Positions 44,664 to 53,504 of a stretch of DNA of 64,000 bases are shown piece after piece; the first letter of the stretch is position 1, and every line of letters begins with the position of its first letter. Source of the stretch: Ruegeria atlantica (GTDB taxonomy: Bacteria; Pseudomonadota; Alphaproteobacteria; Rhodobacterales; Rhodobacteraceae); contig NZ_WQCG01000001.1 of NCBI RefSeq assembly GCF_013032505.1, positions 1,420,761 through 1,484,760 of the forward strand, read 5' to 3'. The notes below the pieces were generated by a model that was given only the letters and a program-made list of their open reading frames with translations, was not told the origin of the DNA and did not search any database. Position numbers and translations under genes: made by a program.

Positions 44664-45830
44664 TCATAGTTGAGCGATGGCGCCCGCGATACGGCGCACC
44701 CCTTCTTGCAGGCTTTCGGTGGCATAGGCAAAAGAAAGCCGCAGATGCCCCGGCATCCCAAACGCCCGTCCGGGCACCAGGGCAACGCCTGCTTCATTCA
44801 GCAAGTAGCTGCAAAATTCATGATCAACGGACATCTTCGCGGGGCTCTTGGGAAAGACGTAGAACGCACCATCCGGCATGGCACATTCCAAGCCGGCGGC
44901 GTTTAGGCTTTTGACAACCAAATCACGGCGAGCCTGCATTGCATGGCGGCGTTCTGCCAGCAGATCCTGCGGGCCGGTAACAGCTGCCAATGCAGCCGCT
45001 TGTGCAATCGAGCACGCGCCCGACGTGATCTGCCCCTGCACTGCAACCATCGCCTTGATCAGCGCCACCGGGCCGACGCCCCACCCAATACGCCAGCCCG
45101 TCATGGAATAGGCCTTGGACACACCGTTCACGATCAACGTTCGATCCGCCAACTCGGGGACCGCTTGCACAAAGGGTGTAAAAGGAACAAACGACAGGTG
45201 CTGATAAATCTCATCCGAAATCACCCAGACCTGCGGGTAGTTTCGCAGCACAGCACCCAACGCCCGCAATTCAGCCTTGGAATAGACCGCGCCCGTTGGG
45301 TTGGACGGAGAATTCAGCATCAGCCAACGCGTGCGCGGGGTGATCGCGGCCTCCAACTGATCCGGTGTCATTTTGAACATCTGCGTGGATGGGCAGCTTA
45401 GGATCACGGGAACACCCCCTGCCAGCCTGACCATATCCGCATAGCTTGTCCAAAACGGAGCGGCCATGATCACCTCGTCACCGGGGTTGAGGGTTGCCAG
45501 CATCGCGCCGGATAACACCTGCTTGGCGCCCGTCGATATTATTACGTTCTCAGGACCTACACCCGCCTCGTCTGCGATCGCCGAGCGCAAAGCCGGCGTT
45601 CCTGCCGTCGCGGGGTAGCGGGTCTGGCCGGCGACGGCCGCGCTATGCGCGGCCTCAACTATATGCGTTGGTGTGGGAAAATCGGGCTCACCCGTGCTAA
45701 GCGCAACTACGTCGACCCCTTGCGCGCGCAGACGTGCAGCATGTTCTGAAATGCGGACAATCTCAGATAACTCAATCCCTTCAAGGCGCTTGGCCGGCTG
45801 AATTCTTTGAAGACTGCTCGTCAGGGTCAT
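44664..45830 (-). CDS. Class I/II pyridoxal-phosphate aminotransferase (aspartate-aminotransferase-like)
   Basis: A 388-residue fold-type I aminotransferase. Features are STGEPDFPTP, PFWTSYADMV, LNSPSNPTG (N177), ISDEIYQ (D206) and the PLP lysine K239 in NGVSKAYSMTGWRIG; C-terminal HLRLSFA contains the carboxylate-binding Arg. It looks like subgroup I-beta/gamma AspAT and would convert an amino acid to its 2-oxoacid. It is the first gene of the minus-strand operon with the fused E1, and a LysR gene is divergent upstream. Confidence 0.9.
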   Translation of the reverse strand: MTLTSSLQRIQPAKRLEGIELSEIVRISEHAARLRAQGVDVVALSTGEPDFPTPTHIVEAAHSAAVAGQTRYPATAGTPALRSAIADEAGVGPENVIISTGAKQVLSGAMLATLNPGDEVIMAAPFWTSYADMVRLAGGVPVILSCPSTQMFKMTPDQLEAAITPRTRWLMLNSPSNPTGAVYSKAELRALGAVLRNYPQVWVISDEIYQHLSFVPFTPFVQAVPELADRTLIVNGVSKAYSMTGWRIGWGVGPVALIKAMVAVQGQITSGACSIAQAAALAAVTGPQDLLAERRHAMQARRDLVVKSLNAAGLECAMPDGAFYVFPKSPAKMSVDHEFCSYLLNEAGVALVPGRAFGMPGHLRLSFAYATESLQEGVRRIAGAIAQL

Positions 45831-45927
45831 TGTTCCACATCCACGCTGGAATCCATACCTTCTGTATCAGGCTGGTGTGGGGCAATTACCAGTGATATTC
45901 CGTGTGAAAGGTATGAGGATTAGTCAT

Positions 45928-46818
45928 ATGATTGCACCACGTCGGTTCTTACCCTCGATCCCTTCGCTCCTGGCGCTGGAAGCGGTTGATCGCCTTGGCA
46001 GCGCTTCGGCTGCGGCCGAAGAACTGTCCCTGACCCAAAGCGCGATCAGCCGACAGCTCAAGTCGATGGAGGAACAGTTGGGCGTCGCGCTCATCCAACG
46101 CAATCAGATGCGATTGCACCTGACCCCCGCCGCACGAGAGTATGTTCTGGTCGCGCGCACGGCGCTAAACCAGATAGCGCAGGCATCCCTGAAATTGAAG
46201 GCAAATCCAACAGGTGGATCGCTGAACCTGTCCATCCTACCCGCTTTTGGAATGCACTGGCTGGCACCACGCCTGCAGGATTTTGCCCGGTGTCACCCCG
46301 AAGTGACCGTGAACCTGAACACATGTCTCAAGCCGTTTGATTTTGAGGCCGAGCATTTTGATGCGGCCATTCACTTTGGCCAAAAGGACTGGCCCGGGGT
46401 AAATTACCTGCCGATAATGCGTGAACAAGTGGTCCCGGTCTGCGCACCGGAGCTGTTGCCCGGGGGCGACCAGGACCTGAGCTGGCTGATGAAAGCCCCC
46501 CTACTGCACCTTGAAACCCGGCCGGACGCCTGGGAAAGATGGTTTGCCGCACAAGGGCGGGATGCATCAGGTATGCGGGGAATGCTGTTCGATCAGTTCT
46601 CGACGATGGTGCAGGCCACGATCCACGGATTGGGGGCGGCGCTACTGCCCAGCTATCTGATTGAAAACGAATTGAAATCCGAACGGCTGGTTCCGGCTTG
46701 GAACGGACCCCGTATTAGCTTGGGGCAGTTCTTTCTAGTTTGGCCACAATCGAAGCCTGAGTCCGAGCCGTTACGGTCGTTTCGGATCTGGTTGGAAGGT
46801 CAGGTTGGCCCATTCTGA
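45928..46818 (+). CDS. LysR-type regulator, GcvA-like
   Basis: A 296-residue regulator: FLPSIPSLLALEAVDRLGS, TQSAISRQLKSMEEQLG, and LIQRNQMRLHLTPAAREYV in the DNA-binding half. ATG 45928 follows GAGG by about 9 bases; ATG 45913 is an alternative. It is divergent from the aminotransferase/E1/acyltransferase/oxidase operon (97 bases between) and is its probable regulator. Confidence 0.87.
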   Translation: MIAPRRFLPSIPSLLALEAVDRLGSASAAAEELSLTQSAISRQLKSMEEQLGVALIQRNQMRLHLTPAAREYVLVARTALNQIAQASLKLKANPTGGSLNLSILPAFGMHWLAPRLQDFARCHPEVTVNLNTCLKPFDFEAEHFDAAIHFGQKDWPGVNYLPIMREQVVPVCAPELLPGGDQDLSWLMKAPLLHLETRPDAWERWFAAQGRDASGMRGMLFDQFSTMVQATIHGLGAALLPSYLIENELKSERLVPAWNGPRISLGQFFLVWPQSKPESEPLRSFRIWLEGQVGPF

Positions 46819-46878
46819 GCGAAAAAGGCTCAGCCGAAAGCTGCGCGGCCTTCGGCCTTGTGTCCTGTGGACGGCAGG

Positions 46879-46948
46879 TGGGCCGGGCAGGTGCGAGCAC
46901 AACCGCGACTGCCCGGCCCAACGGGAGAAAACGTTTTTGTAAAACGTT
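46879..46948. terminator. Pair of hairpins between convergent LysR and acyl-CoA dehydrogenase genes
   Basis: An 11-bp stem (46879-46889 with 46910-46920, 20-base loop) is followed by a second repeat AACGTTTT-TGT-AAAACGTT (46930-46948). Together they form a bidirectional terminator region; the second has T-runs on both strands. Confidence 0.55.
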
Positions 46949-46976
46949 GACGATGGGCGGGAGCCTTTTGGGTGTA

Positions 46977-48134
46977 TTAATTGTCCAGCGAACGGGCGAT
47001 CAGTTCTTTCATGATTTCGTTGGTACCGCCGTAAATCATTTGCACCCGCGCATCCGCATAAAGCCGGGCAATCGGGTATTCCATCATGAACCCATAACCA
47101 CCGAAAAGCTGAAGACATTCGTGCATGATCTCGTTTTGCACTTCTGACCCCCAGTATTTCACCATCGAGGCCGTCGCCGCATCCAACGTGCCCGCCTCAA
47201 GCTGTGCGATGCAGTCATTGACGAAACTGCGCAGCACTTCGGCCTTGGTCTTGCATTCGGCCAGTTTGAACCGCGTGTTTTGAAAGTCCATAACGCGCTG
47301 GCCAAACGCCTTGCGCTCCTGCGTATAGCGCACAGTCTCGGCAATTGCGAAGTCGATCGCACCCAGCGCCATGATGCCGATGGTCAAACGTTCCCACGGC
47401 AATTGTTTCATCATCTGATAAAAGCCTTGCCCCTCTTCCGCACCGATCAAGTTGGTCATGGGAACCTTGACGTCTTCAAAGAACAACTCAGCCGTATCAT
47501 TGGCCTTCATCCCCAATTTCTTGAGGTTACGGCCCCGGCGGAATCCTTCTGCGCCCTCGGTTTCAACTGCGATCAGCGAAACGCCCTTGGATCCTTGCGA
47601 TTTATCCGTCTTTGCGGCCACCAGGATCAAATCGGCGGATTGGCCGTTGGTGATAAAGATCTTGGATCCGTTTAGGCGATAGGAATTTCCGTCTTTGTCT
47701 GCCGTGGTGCGAACGGACTGAACGTCCGAACCTGTTCCCGGCTCGGTCATGGCCAAAGCGCCCACCATTTCACCGGATGCCAGACGGGGCAGCCACTTGT
47801 GCTTTTGATCCTCGCTGCCGTAGGCGTTCAGGTAGTGGATAACGATAGACTGAATCCCGAACCCCCAGCCTGCATCGCCGCGCGCAGATTGGCCGTATAA
47901 CGTGACCGCGTCAAATCCGATCCCGCCGCCTACACCGCCATATTCCTCGGGGATTGCGCCTGCCATCAGCCCCATATCCCCGGCCTTATTCCAGAAGTCG
48001 CGATCCACGACGCCGTTCTGGTTCCAACGTTCGATGTTGGGAACAAGTTCGTCATCCATGAACCGGTTTGCCATTTCGGCAAACATCTGATGTTCCTCGG
48101 TGACCCAGTTGGCGGTTGGCTTGAATAGCGACAT
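46977..48134 (-). CDS. Acyl-CoA dehydrogenase
   Basis: A 385-residue FAD enzyme of the ACAD family. ALAMTEPGTGSDVQ is signature 1 (FAD/substrate binding), KIFITNGQSAD follows, and the C-terminal QLFGGYGFMMEYPIARLYADAR and IYGGTNEIMKELIARSL match signature 2. It introduces a trans-2,3 double bond in an acyl-CoA with electrons to ETF. GGGAG precedes ATG 48134; the longer frame is unsupported. A TetR gene lies just upstream on the same strand, suggesting it belongs to that regulon. Confidence 0.92.
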   Translation of the reverse strand: MSLFKPTANWVTEEHQMFAEMANRFMDDELVPNIERWNQNGVVDRDFWNKAGDMGLMAGAIPEEYGGVGGGIGFDAVTLYGQSARGDAGWGFGIQSIVIHYLNAYGSEDQKHKWLPRLASGEMVGALAMTEPGTGSDVQSVRTTADKDGNSYRLNGSKIFITNGQSADLILVAAKTDKSQGSKGVSLIAVETEGAEGFRRGRNLKKLGMKANDTAELFFEDVKVPMTNLIGAEEGQGFYQMMKQLPWERLTIGIMALGAIDFAIAETVRYTQERKAFGQRVMDFQNTRFKLAECKTKAEVLRSFVNDCIAQLEAGTLDAATASMVKYWGSEVQNEIMHECLQLFGGYGFMMEYPIARLYADARVQMIYGGTNEIMKELIARSLDN

Positions 48135-48260
48135 GTAGGCTTCTCCCAAATCGAATTTCGACAAGGGTAACTTTGGACATCCTGCAAACCAACCCATCCA
48201 CAGTATAGCAACGTAACGTCTTTTTTGCTCAAGACACTACGTTCACAGGTTTAAATCCGG

Positions 48261-48824
48261 TTAAGCCAAGGCGTTTTCCAACAGAACCCGCGCCGCTGCC
48301 TTGGCATCTTGCGCGGGGTCGCAGCTTTTGACCAGAACGGCCGTTACGATTGCGCCCTCTTGCAACAGCAGTAGCTGGCAGCCTAGTGCCTTGGGGTCGC
48401 GCGCGCCCGCCTTGCGGGCCAGATCGGTCAGAAACTCAAGCATCAGACGCTTGTGCTCGGCAGCTTGCACATGGATCGGGTGGTCCTGTTCTTGATACTC
48501 TGCGCCCGCCTTGATGAACATGCATCCGCGAAAGCTGTCCTCCTGAAACCACTCGCCCAGCGCATCGAAACTGGCAATCAACCGTTCAGCGGGCGTATCT
48601 GCTAGCTCATCTATCCGGGCCATAAACCAGTCGCGAAAACTCTCATTTCGTAGCCGCAAAGCCGCCAGGATGAGTTCTTCCTTTGTGCGGAAATGCTTGT
48701 ACATCGACGTTTTTGACACGCCTGTTTCAACCACCAGCTTGTCCATGCCGGTGGCGTGAAATCCGTCACGATAGAAGACCTGCAAAGCCTTGCGGACCAG
48801 CTCGTCACGTTTGTTCGGGCGCAT
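48261..48824 (-). CDS. TetR-family transcriptional repressor
   Basis: A 187-residue TetR regulator: helix-turn-helix residues ~20-50 (GMDKLVVETGVSKTSMYKHFRTKEEL), then an all-helical ligand domain with GCMFIKAGAEY, a pattern of AcuR/NemR/YxaF-like members that sense small electrophiles or acyl compounds. Three copies of a 12-base near-palindrome lie in the 302 bases between it and the divergent DUF1348 gene, so it probably represses both directions. The acyl-CoA dehydrogenase is downstream. Confidence 0.9.
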   Translation of the reverse strand: MRPNKRDELVRKALQVFYRDGFHATGMDKLVVETGVSKTSMYKHFRTKEELILAALRLRNESFRDWFMARIDELADTPAERLIASFDALGEWFQEDSFRGCMFIKAGAEYQEQDHPIHVQAAEHKRLMLEFLTDLARKAGARDPKALGCQLLLLQEGAIVTAVLVKSCDPAQDAKAAARVLLENALA

Positions 48825-48841
48825 CAGTCAGCTCCTGTATG

Positions 48842-48853
48842 TACTGATCGGTA
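48842..48853. promoter_or_regulatory. TetR operator copy 1
   Basis: TACTGATCGGTA, the tetR-proximal copy 17 bases before its start, sits in the wider palindrome ATGTAC-n6-GTACAT (48839-48856). It differs by one base from the reverse complement of the other two copies. Confidence 0.6.
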
Positions 48854-48971
48854 CATAATGCACTGCAGCGATGGCTGCAACAAAAACAGCCTAACCTACT
48901 GTTTTCATTCACTCCTCATCAGAAACTCAGATTTGGGATCAAATTAATTCAGCTCAATACTTGAAAAAGGT

Positions 48972-48983
48972 TACCGATCTGTA
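48972..48983. promoter_or_regulatory. TetR operator copy 2
   Basis: TACCGATCTGTA, one mismatch from the ideal palindrome TACCGATCGGTA; 30 bases (about three helical turns) from copy 3. Confidence 0.6.
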
Positions 48984-49001
48984 CACATTGAGCTCATAGT
49001 G

Positions 49002-49013
49002 TACCGATCTGTA
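49002..49013. promoter_or_regulatory. TetR operator copy 3
   Basis: TACCGATCTGTA, identical to copy 2 and 113 bases before the DUF1348 start; suits repression of the plus-strand pair of genes. Confidence 0.6.
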
Positions 49014-49126
49014 AACCTCCGGAGTAAACCAATGAAATCCCGCAGCAGACCATTCCCGCCCCAATACGTCCCCCTTCTTTTGACAATCGCTTTGTTGGCA
49101 GCCTCACTGACTTGAAAGACTTGTAA

Positions 49127-49591
49127 ATGACTCGTCCCCCTTTGCCCCCGTTCACACTGGAAACCGCAACGCAAAAAGTGCGGATGGCGGAAAACGCCTG
49201 GAACAGCCGTGACGCGGATGTTGTTACCCCGGCCTACACTGAAGACAGCCGGTGGCGTAATCGGGCGGAATTCCTGAGCGGGCATGCAGACATCCATGCG
49301 TTTCTAACTCGCAAATGGCACAAGGAACTGGAATATCGGCTGATCAAAGAGCTGTGGGCCTATTCCGGTGACCGAATTGCGGTGCGCTATGCATATGAAT
49401 GGCGGGACGACAGCGGTCAGTGGTTCCGGTCTTATGGCAACGAAAACTGGCAATTTGCACAAGATGGTCGAATGGCTGAACGCCACGCATCGTTGAACGA
49501 TCTGCCTATTGCTGAAGCTGAACGATTATTTTTCTGGTCGCACGGCCCTCGGCCCGATGATCATCCTGGCCTGTCCGAACTGGGACTTTGA
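49127..49591 (+). CDS. DUF1348 (NTF2-like) family protein
   Basis: A 154-residue protein with the SnoaL/NTF2-like alpha+beta barrel pattern of DUF1348: [61 protein letters not shown], and SYGNENWQF. The family is uncharacterised; members of the fold often bind small ligands or act as isomerases. It is followed 11 bases later by a PNPOx-like gene and preceded by the TetR operators. Confidence 0.85.
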   Translation: MTRPPLPPFTLETATQKVRMAENAWNSRDADVVTPAYTEDSRWRNRAEFLSGHADIHAFLTRKWHKELEYRLIKELWAYSGDRIAVRYAYEWRDDSGQWFRSYGNENWQFAQDGRMAERHASLNDLPIAEAERLFFWSHGPRPDDHPGLSELGL

Positions 49592-49602
49592 AAGGACATC
49601 TC

Positions 49603-50223
49603 ATGCCCCGCGCTTTTTCAGAACTGACCTTTACCCCCGCCGTCCGCGCCCATCAGGAGCGAATGGGATCTGCCAAAACCTATGCAAAATTCATCGAAAG
49701 CGGCCCGCAGCAGGGTCATGAAATCGGTGAGCCCGAAAAAGCCTTTATCGAAGCGCGGGACGGGTTCTATCAATCCACCGTGTCCGAGACCGGTTGGCCA
49801 TATGTGCAATACCGCGGTGGCCCGATCGGGTTTCTCAAGGTTCTGGGACCGCAGACAATCGGGTATGCCGATTTTTCCGGCAACAAGCAGTATATCTCGC
49901 GCGGGAATCTGGACGGAAACAACCGGGTGGCGATGATCCTTATGGATTACGCCAACCGGCGCCGCCTGAAAATCCTTGGCAGGGTCGAGTTCACTGAAGG
50001 CGAAACCGCAGCGACCAGCCTATACCCGGATGGCGCCGATGCCCCAGCTGAACGCGCTGTAATCATCCGGGTTGAGGGATTGGATTGGAATTGCCCACGC
50101 CACATTACGCCCCGATTTACCGAGGCCGAGCTTCGGCCGCATCTTAATTCACTAGGGCAGCAATTGGCGCAACTTCAGGCCGAAAATGAGAAACTGAAGC
50201 AAGAGCTGGCAAGCCTTTCCTGA
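49603..50223 (+). CDS. Pyridoxamine 5'-phosphate oxidase-family FMN protein
   Basis: A 206-residue split-barrel flavin-binding protein. VSETGWPYVQYRGGPIGFLKVL and YADFSGNKQYISRGNL are the FMN-site strands, and NRRRLKILGRVEF follows. The last ~25 residues form a Leu/Gln-rich helix (LGQQLAQLQAENEKLKQEL), a likely short coiled coil for oligomerisation. It resembles general-stress or electrophile-reducing flavoproteins, not the vitamin B6 enzyme itself. AAAGGA lies 6 bases before ATG 49603. It is co-transcribed with DUF1348. Confidence 0.8.
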   Translation: MPRAFSELTFTPAVRAHQERMGSAKTYAKFIESGPQQGHEIGEPEKAFIEARDGFYQSTVSETGWPYVQYRGGPIGFLKVLGPQTIGYADFSGNKQYISRGNLDGNNRVAMILMDYANRRRLKILGRVEFTEGETAATSLYPDGADAPAERAVIIRVEGLDWNCPRHITPRFTEAELRPHLNSLGQQLAQLQAENEKLKQELASLS

Positions 50224-50273
50224 TCCAGCAACGGCAAAAATTTATCTGCTTATCTTGAACAAGGACATTCCCG

Positions 50274-50435
50274 ATGAAACGGTCCACATTGAATGTCGCC
50301 AGTTTTTGCCTCGTTGGTTTTGTCTTGGCCACGGCCGCTCTGATGTTGGCGTTTTTTGCGTCACCCCAGGCTGTGCGCACCTCGCCACCGGCGGTTTACA
50401 ACACGCTCCTGCTAGAAACGCTATCGACCCGATAG
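50274..50435 (+). CDS. Small membrane-anchored protein (53 aa)
   Basis: The frame has AAGGA 8 bases upstream of ATG 50274. Residues 9-29 form a single hydrophobic span after MKRST, and a short polar tail follows. It stands just upstream of the copA promoter, so a copper link is possible but not shown. No family is recognised. Confidence 0.45.
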   Translation: MKRSTLNVASFCLVGFVLATAALMLAFFASPQAVRTSPPAVYNTLLLETLSTR

Positions 50436-50475
50436 CGCGCGTTCCGGGAAATAAAAAGAAAACCTCTGTTTGCCC

Positions 50476-50506
50476 TTGACCTTCCCGTGACTGGAACCCC
50501 CATCTG
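50476..50506 (+). promoter_or_regulatory. CueR-type promoter/operator of copA
   Basis: The -35 TTGACC (50476-50481) is followed by a 19-base spacer and a weak -10 (CATCTG, 50501-50506). The dyad ACCTTCC-n7-GGAACCC (50479-50499) lies in the spacer, the hallmark of MerR/CueR promoters. It overlaps the upstream in-frame extension of copA and so argues for the ATG 50537 start. Confidence 0.6.
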
Positions 50507-50536
50507 GTGGATGAAAGTCAATTCAGGATGAGTCGC

Positions 50537-53020
50537 ATGACTACGCCGCAAATCACTCAACTCAAAATTTCGGGCATGTCCTGCGCGTCTTGTGTGGGAC
50601 GAGCCGAGGCCGCTTTGAAAGCGGTACCAGGCGTGACCGAGGCTTCGGTCAATTTCGCAACAGAAACGGCTCAGATCACGCATACCAGGCCAATCAACGC
50701 GTTGACGAACGCCCTGAGCGACGCCGGATACCCAGCGATCAGCAAACAGACGACCCTGAAAGTCGGCGGGATGAATTGTGCATCCTGCGTGGCCAAGATT
50801 GAAAAAGCGCTGAAAGCTGACCCTGCTGTCGTTGATGCGCAAGTTAATCTTGCAACCGAAACCGCTGTGGTCACGTTTATCGACGGGGCTACCGATCCGC
50901 AAAAACTGGCCAATTTGTCCGAAGCTGTCGGATACCCCGCACGTGTGGCGGACGGCGTGCCGGATACGCCCGCAAATCACACGAACGCCAATGAAACCCA
51001 TGCGCTGACTCGCGCGACGATCTTGGCAGCCGTGCTCGCATTGCCGGTATTTATTTTGGAAATGGGTGGGCACATGATCCCCGCCTTCCATCATTGGGTT
51101 CATGCCACGATCGGCACGCAATCCAGTCACCTTGTGCAGTTTGCTCTGACCTCCGTCATTTTGGCTGGCCCCGGGCGTGTGTTTTACGTCAAAGGCATTC
51201 CGTCATTGATGCGAGGATCGCCCGATATGAACGCGCTGGTCGCCCTGGGAACGGGGGCCGCCTACTTATTCTCGGTCACCGCAACCTTCGCCCCGCAAAT
51301 CCTGCCACAGGGCAGCGCCAATGTATATTTCGAGGCCGCATCGGTCATCGTGGTCCTTATCCTGCTGGGCCGCGTCATGGAGGCGCGCGCTAAAGGCCGG
51401 ACTGGCGCGGCGATCCGTAAGCTGGTCGGGTTACAGCCCAAAACGGCAAGGGTAGAACAGGACGGCAACTTCTTTGATCGACCCATCGCCGATATCGCGG
51501 TGGGAGATATTCTGCAGATCCGCCCGGGTGAGCGGGTTCCCGTGGATGCCGAGGTTCTGGACGGCAACTCTTATGTGGATGAAAGCATGATCACAGGCGA
51601 ACCGGTGCCGGTGGGCAAAGCATCCTCGGATCAGGTCGTTGGCGGCACGGTGAACGGCACCGGTGCGCTGCGCGTGCGCGCAACGCGTGTTGGTGCCGAC
51701 ACGGTTCTGGCTCAGGTCATACATATGGTCGAACAGGCGCAGGGGGCGAAACTGCCGATACAGGGTCTGGTCGATCAAATTACTGCAAGGTTCGTTCCGG
51801 TGGTGATCGCAGTGGCTTTGCTGACGATAGCGGTCTGGTTGGTGTTTGGCCCTGAACCGACATTGCCAATGGCCATGGTCGCCGGGGTTTCGGTTTTGAT
51901 CATCGCCTGTCCCTGTGCCATGGGCCTGGCGACACCAACCTCGATTATGGTTGGTACCGGTCGCGCAGCAGAGCTGGGTGTGCTGTTCCGCAAAGGCGAT
52001 GCGTTGCAGCAATTGCAACAGGTCAAAGTAGTGGCTTTGGACAAAACCGGGACACTCACGCAAGGGCGGCCGGAGCTTGCCGGCGTTAAGACCGTGAACG
52101 ACTTTGACCGCGACGACGTTTTGCGTTTGGCAGCCGCAGTCGAGTCACGTTCAGAGCATCCCATCGCCTCGGCCATCACCCGCGCCGGGCCATCAGATTT
52201 GCCCAATATTACGGGTTTTGAATCACTCACCGGTCTGGGTGTTCAGGCCATAGTCGAGAGGCAAAAGCTGCTGATCGGATCGGCCAGACTGATGGAGCAG
52301 AACAACATTGCCGTCATGCAAGAGCTGATGGCTGAGGCCAACCAGCGCGCAGCCGAAGGCGCGACACCCTTGTTTGTGGCCATCGACGGACAAGCTGCTG
52401 CGATGCTGGCAGTGGCGGACCCAATCAAACCCGGCACTGTGCAGGCGCTGGAACGTCTGCACGAGATGGGGCTGACATTGGCGATGGTGACGGGCGACAA
52501 CGCTCGTACGGCGCAGGCTTTGGCAGGCAATCTGGGCATCGATCATGTCACGGCCGAGGTACTGCCTGATGGCAAGCTGTCCGCGATTAATGCGTTGCGC
52601 GACACGTTCGGCTCTGTGGCTTTTGTCGGGGATGGTATCAACGACGCCCCTGCATTGGCGGCGGCGGATATCGGTATCGCGATTGGAACCGGCACTGACG
52701 TGGCGATTGAAACCGCTGACGTGGTGCTCATGTCTGGTGATTTGCGCGGTGTCGTTAATGCGGTTGAGATCAGCCGCAGGACAATGCGCAACATCAAGCA
52801 GAACCTGGGCTGGGCCTTTGGCTATAACATCCTGCTCATCCCGGTTGCTGCAGGTGTTCTTTACCCGTTTAGCGGACACCTCTTGTCACCAGCCCTCGCC
52901 GCTGGGGCGATGGCGTTGTCGAGTGTCTTTGTCGTCTCGAATGCACTACGTTTGCGACGCGTCCGTGCCAGCCTGCCTGACACTCCGCAAGGCCATTCAA
53001 CGCAAACGGTGACCTCATGA
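50537..53020 (+). CDS. copA: Cu(I)-translocating P1B-type ATPase
   Basis: An 827-residue inner-membrane pump exporting Cu+ to the periplasm. Two N-terminal heavy-metal domains carry GMSCASC (13-19) and GMNCASC (78-84). The channel motif is CPC (C458-P-C460), the phosphorylated Asp is D502 in DKTGTLT, and GDGINDAPALAAADIG closes the ATP domain. AGGA lies 8 bases before ATG 50537, and the CueR-type promoter lies upstream. The stop overlaps cueR by four bases, so pump and regulator are one transcript. Confidence 0.95.
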   Translation: MTTPQITQLKISGMSCASCVGRAEAALKAVPGVTEASVNFATETAQITHTRPINALTNALSDAGYPAISKQTTLKVGGMNCASCVAKIEKALKADPAVVDAQVNLATETAVVTFIDGATDPQKLANLSEAVGYPARVADGVPDTPANHTNANETHALTRATILAAVLALPVFILEMGGHMIPAFHHWVHATIGTQSSHLVQFALTSVILAGPGRVFYVKGIPSLMRGSPDMNALVALGTGAAYLFSVTATFAPQILPQGSANVYFEAASVIVVLILLGRVMEARAKGRTGAAIRKLVGLQPKTARVEQDGNFFDRPIADIAVGDILQIRPGERVPVDAEVLDGNSYVDESMITGEPVPVGKASSDQVVGGTVNGTGALRVRATRVGADTVLAQVIHMVEQAQGAKLPIQGLVDQITARFVPVVIAVALLTIAVWLVFGPEPTLPMAMVAGVSVLIIACPCAMGLATPTSIMVGTGRAAELGVLFRKGDALQQLQQVKVVALDKTGTLTQGRPELAGVKTVNDFDRDDVLRLAAAVESRSEHPIASAITRAGPSDLPNITGFESLTGLGVQAIVERQKLLIGSARLMEQNNIAVMQELMAEANQRAAEGATPLFVAIDGQAAAMLAVADPIKPGTVQALERLHEMGLTLAMVTGDNARTAQALAGNLGIDHVTAEVLPDGKLSAINALRDTFGSVAFVGDGINDAPALAAADIGIAIGTGTDVAIETADVVLMSGDLRGVVNAVEISRRTMRNIKQNLGWAFGYNILLIPVAAGVLYPFSGHLLSPALAAGAMALSSVFVVSNALRLRRVRASLPDTPQGHSTQTVTS

Positions 53021-53406
53021 ATATCGGCGACGTTTCAAACCAGACAGGTCTGCCCGCGAAAACGATCCGCTACTACGAGGATATCGGGCTGATCAAACCA
53101 CTGCGCGATGACAACGGTTACCGCCGATTCCGCAGCCAAGATGTGCACAAGCTGAACTTTTTGGGCCGCGCCCGCGCCTTGGGTTTCACGATCGAGGATT
53201 GCCGCACATTGATGGCACTCTACGAGGATGAAACCCGTGCCAGTGCCGATGTTAAAAAGGTAGCCCGCGCGCATATGGCCCAAATCGAAGCCAAGATTGC
53301 CGATCTAAACGCGATGCGAGATACGCTTGGCCACCTTATTGACGCCTGTGCGGGAGATGACCGGCCCGATTGCCCGATCCTACAGGATTTGGGCGGCAAG
53401 GCGTGA
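53017..53406 (+). CDS. cueR: Copper-sensing MerR-family activator
   Basis: A 129-residue MerR protein: MNIGDVSNQTGLPAKTIRYYE is the winged helix N terminus, followed by a dimerising helix. The metal loop C111-x7-C119 aligns with C112 and C120 of E. coli CueR, the Cu(I)/Ag(I) signature. It would activate the 19-base-spacer promoter upstream of copA and hence itself. It overlaps copA (ATGA). Confidence 0.93.
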   Translation: MNIGDVSNQTGLPAKTIRYYEDIGLIKPLRDDNGYRRFRSQDVHKLNFLGRARALGFTIEDCRTLMALYEDETRASADVKKVARAHMAQIEAKIADLNAMRDTLGHLIDACAGDDRPDCPILQDLGGKA

Positions 53407-53504
53407 CGCGGGGTTGCCCTTTGGGCGCAGCTTTGCTTTGTCTCTGCTAAACACTCCGGCCTGCTGAAAAAAGACAGGCACCGGACAGCAGAGAGGATCA
53501 CCAA

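Noticed and set aside
49603..50223. Vitamin B6 enzyme PdxH
   Set aside because: The FMN barrel is present but the substrate-binding Arg/His pattern and C terminus of PdxH are not seen, and a coiled-coil-like tail is present.
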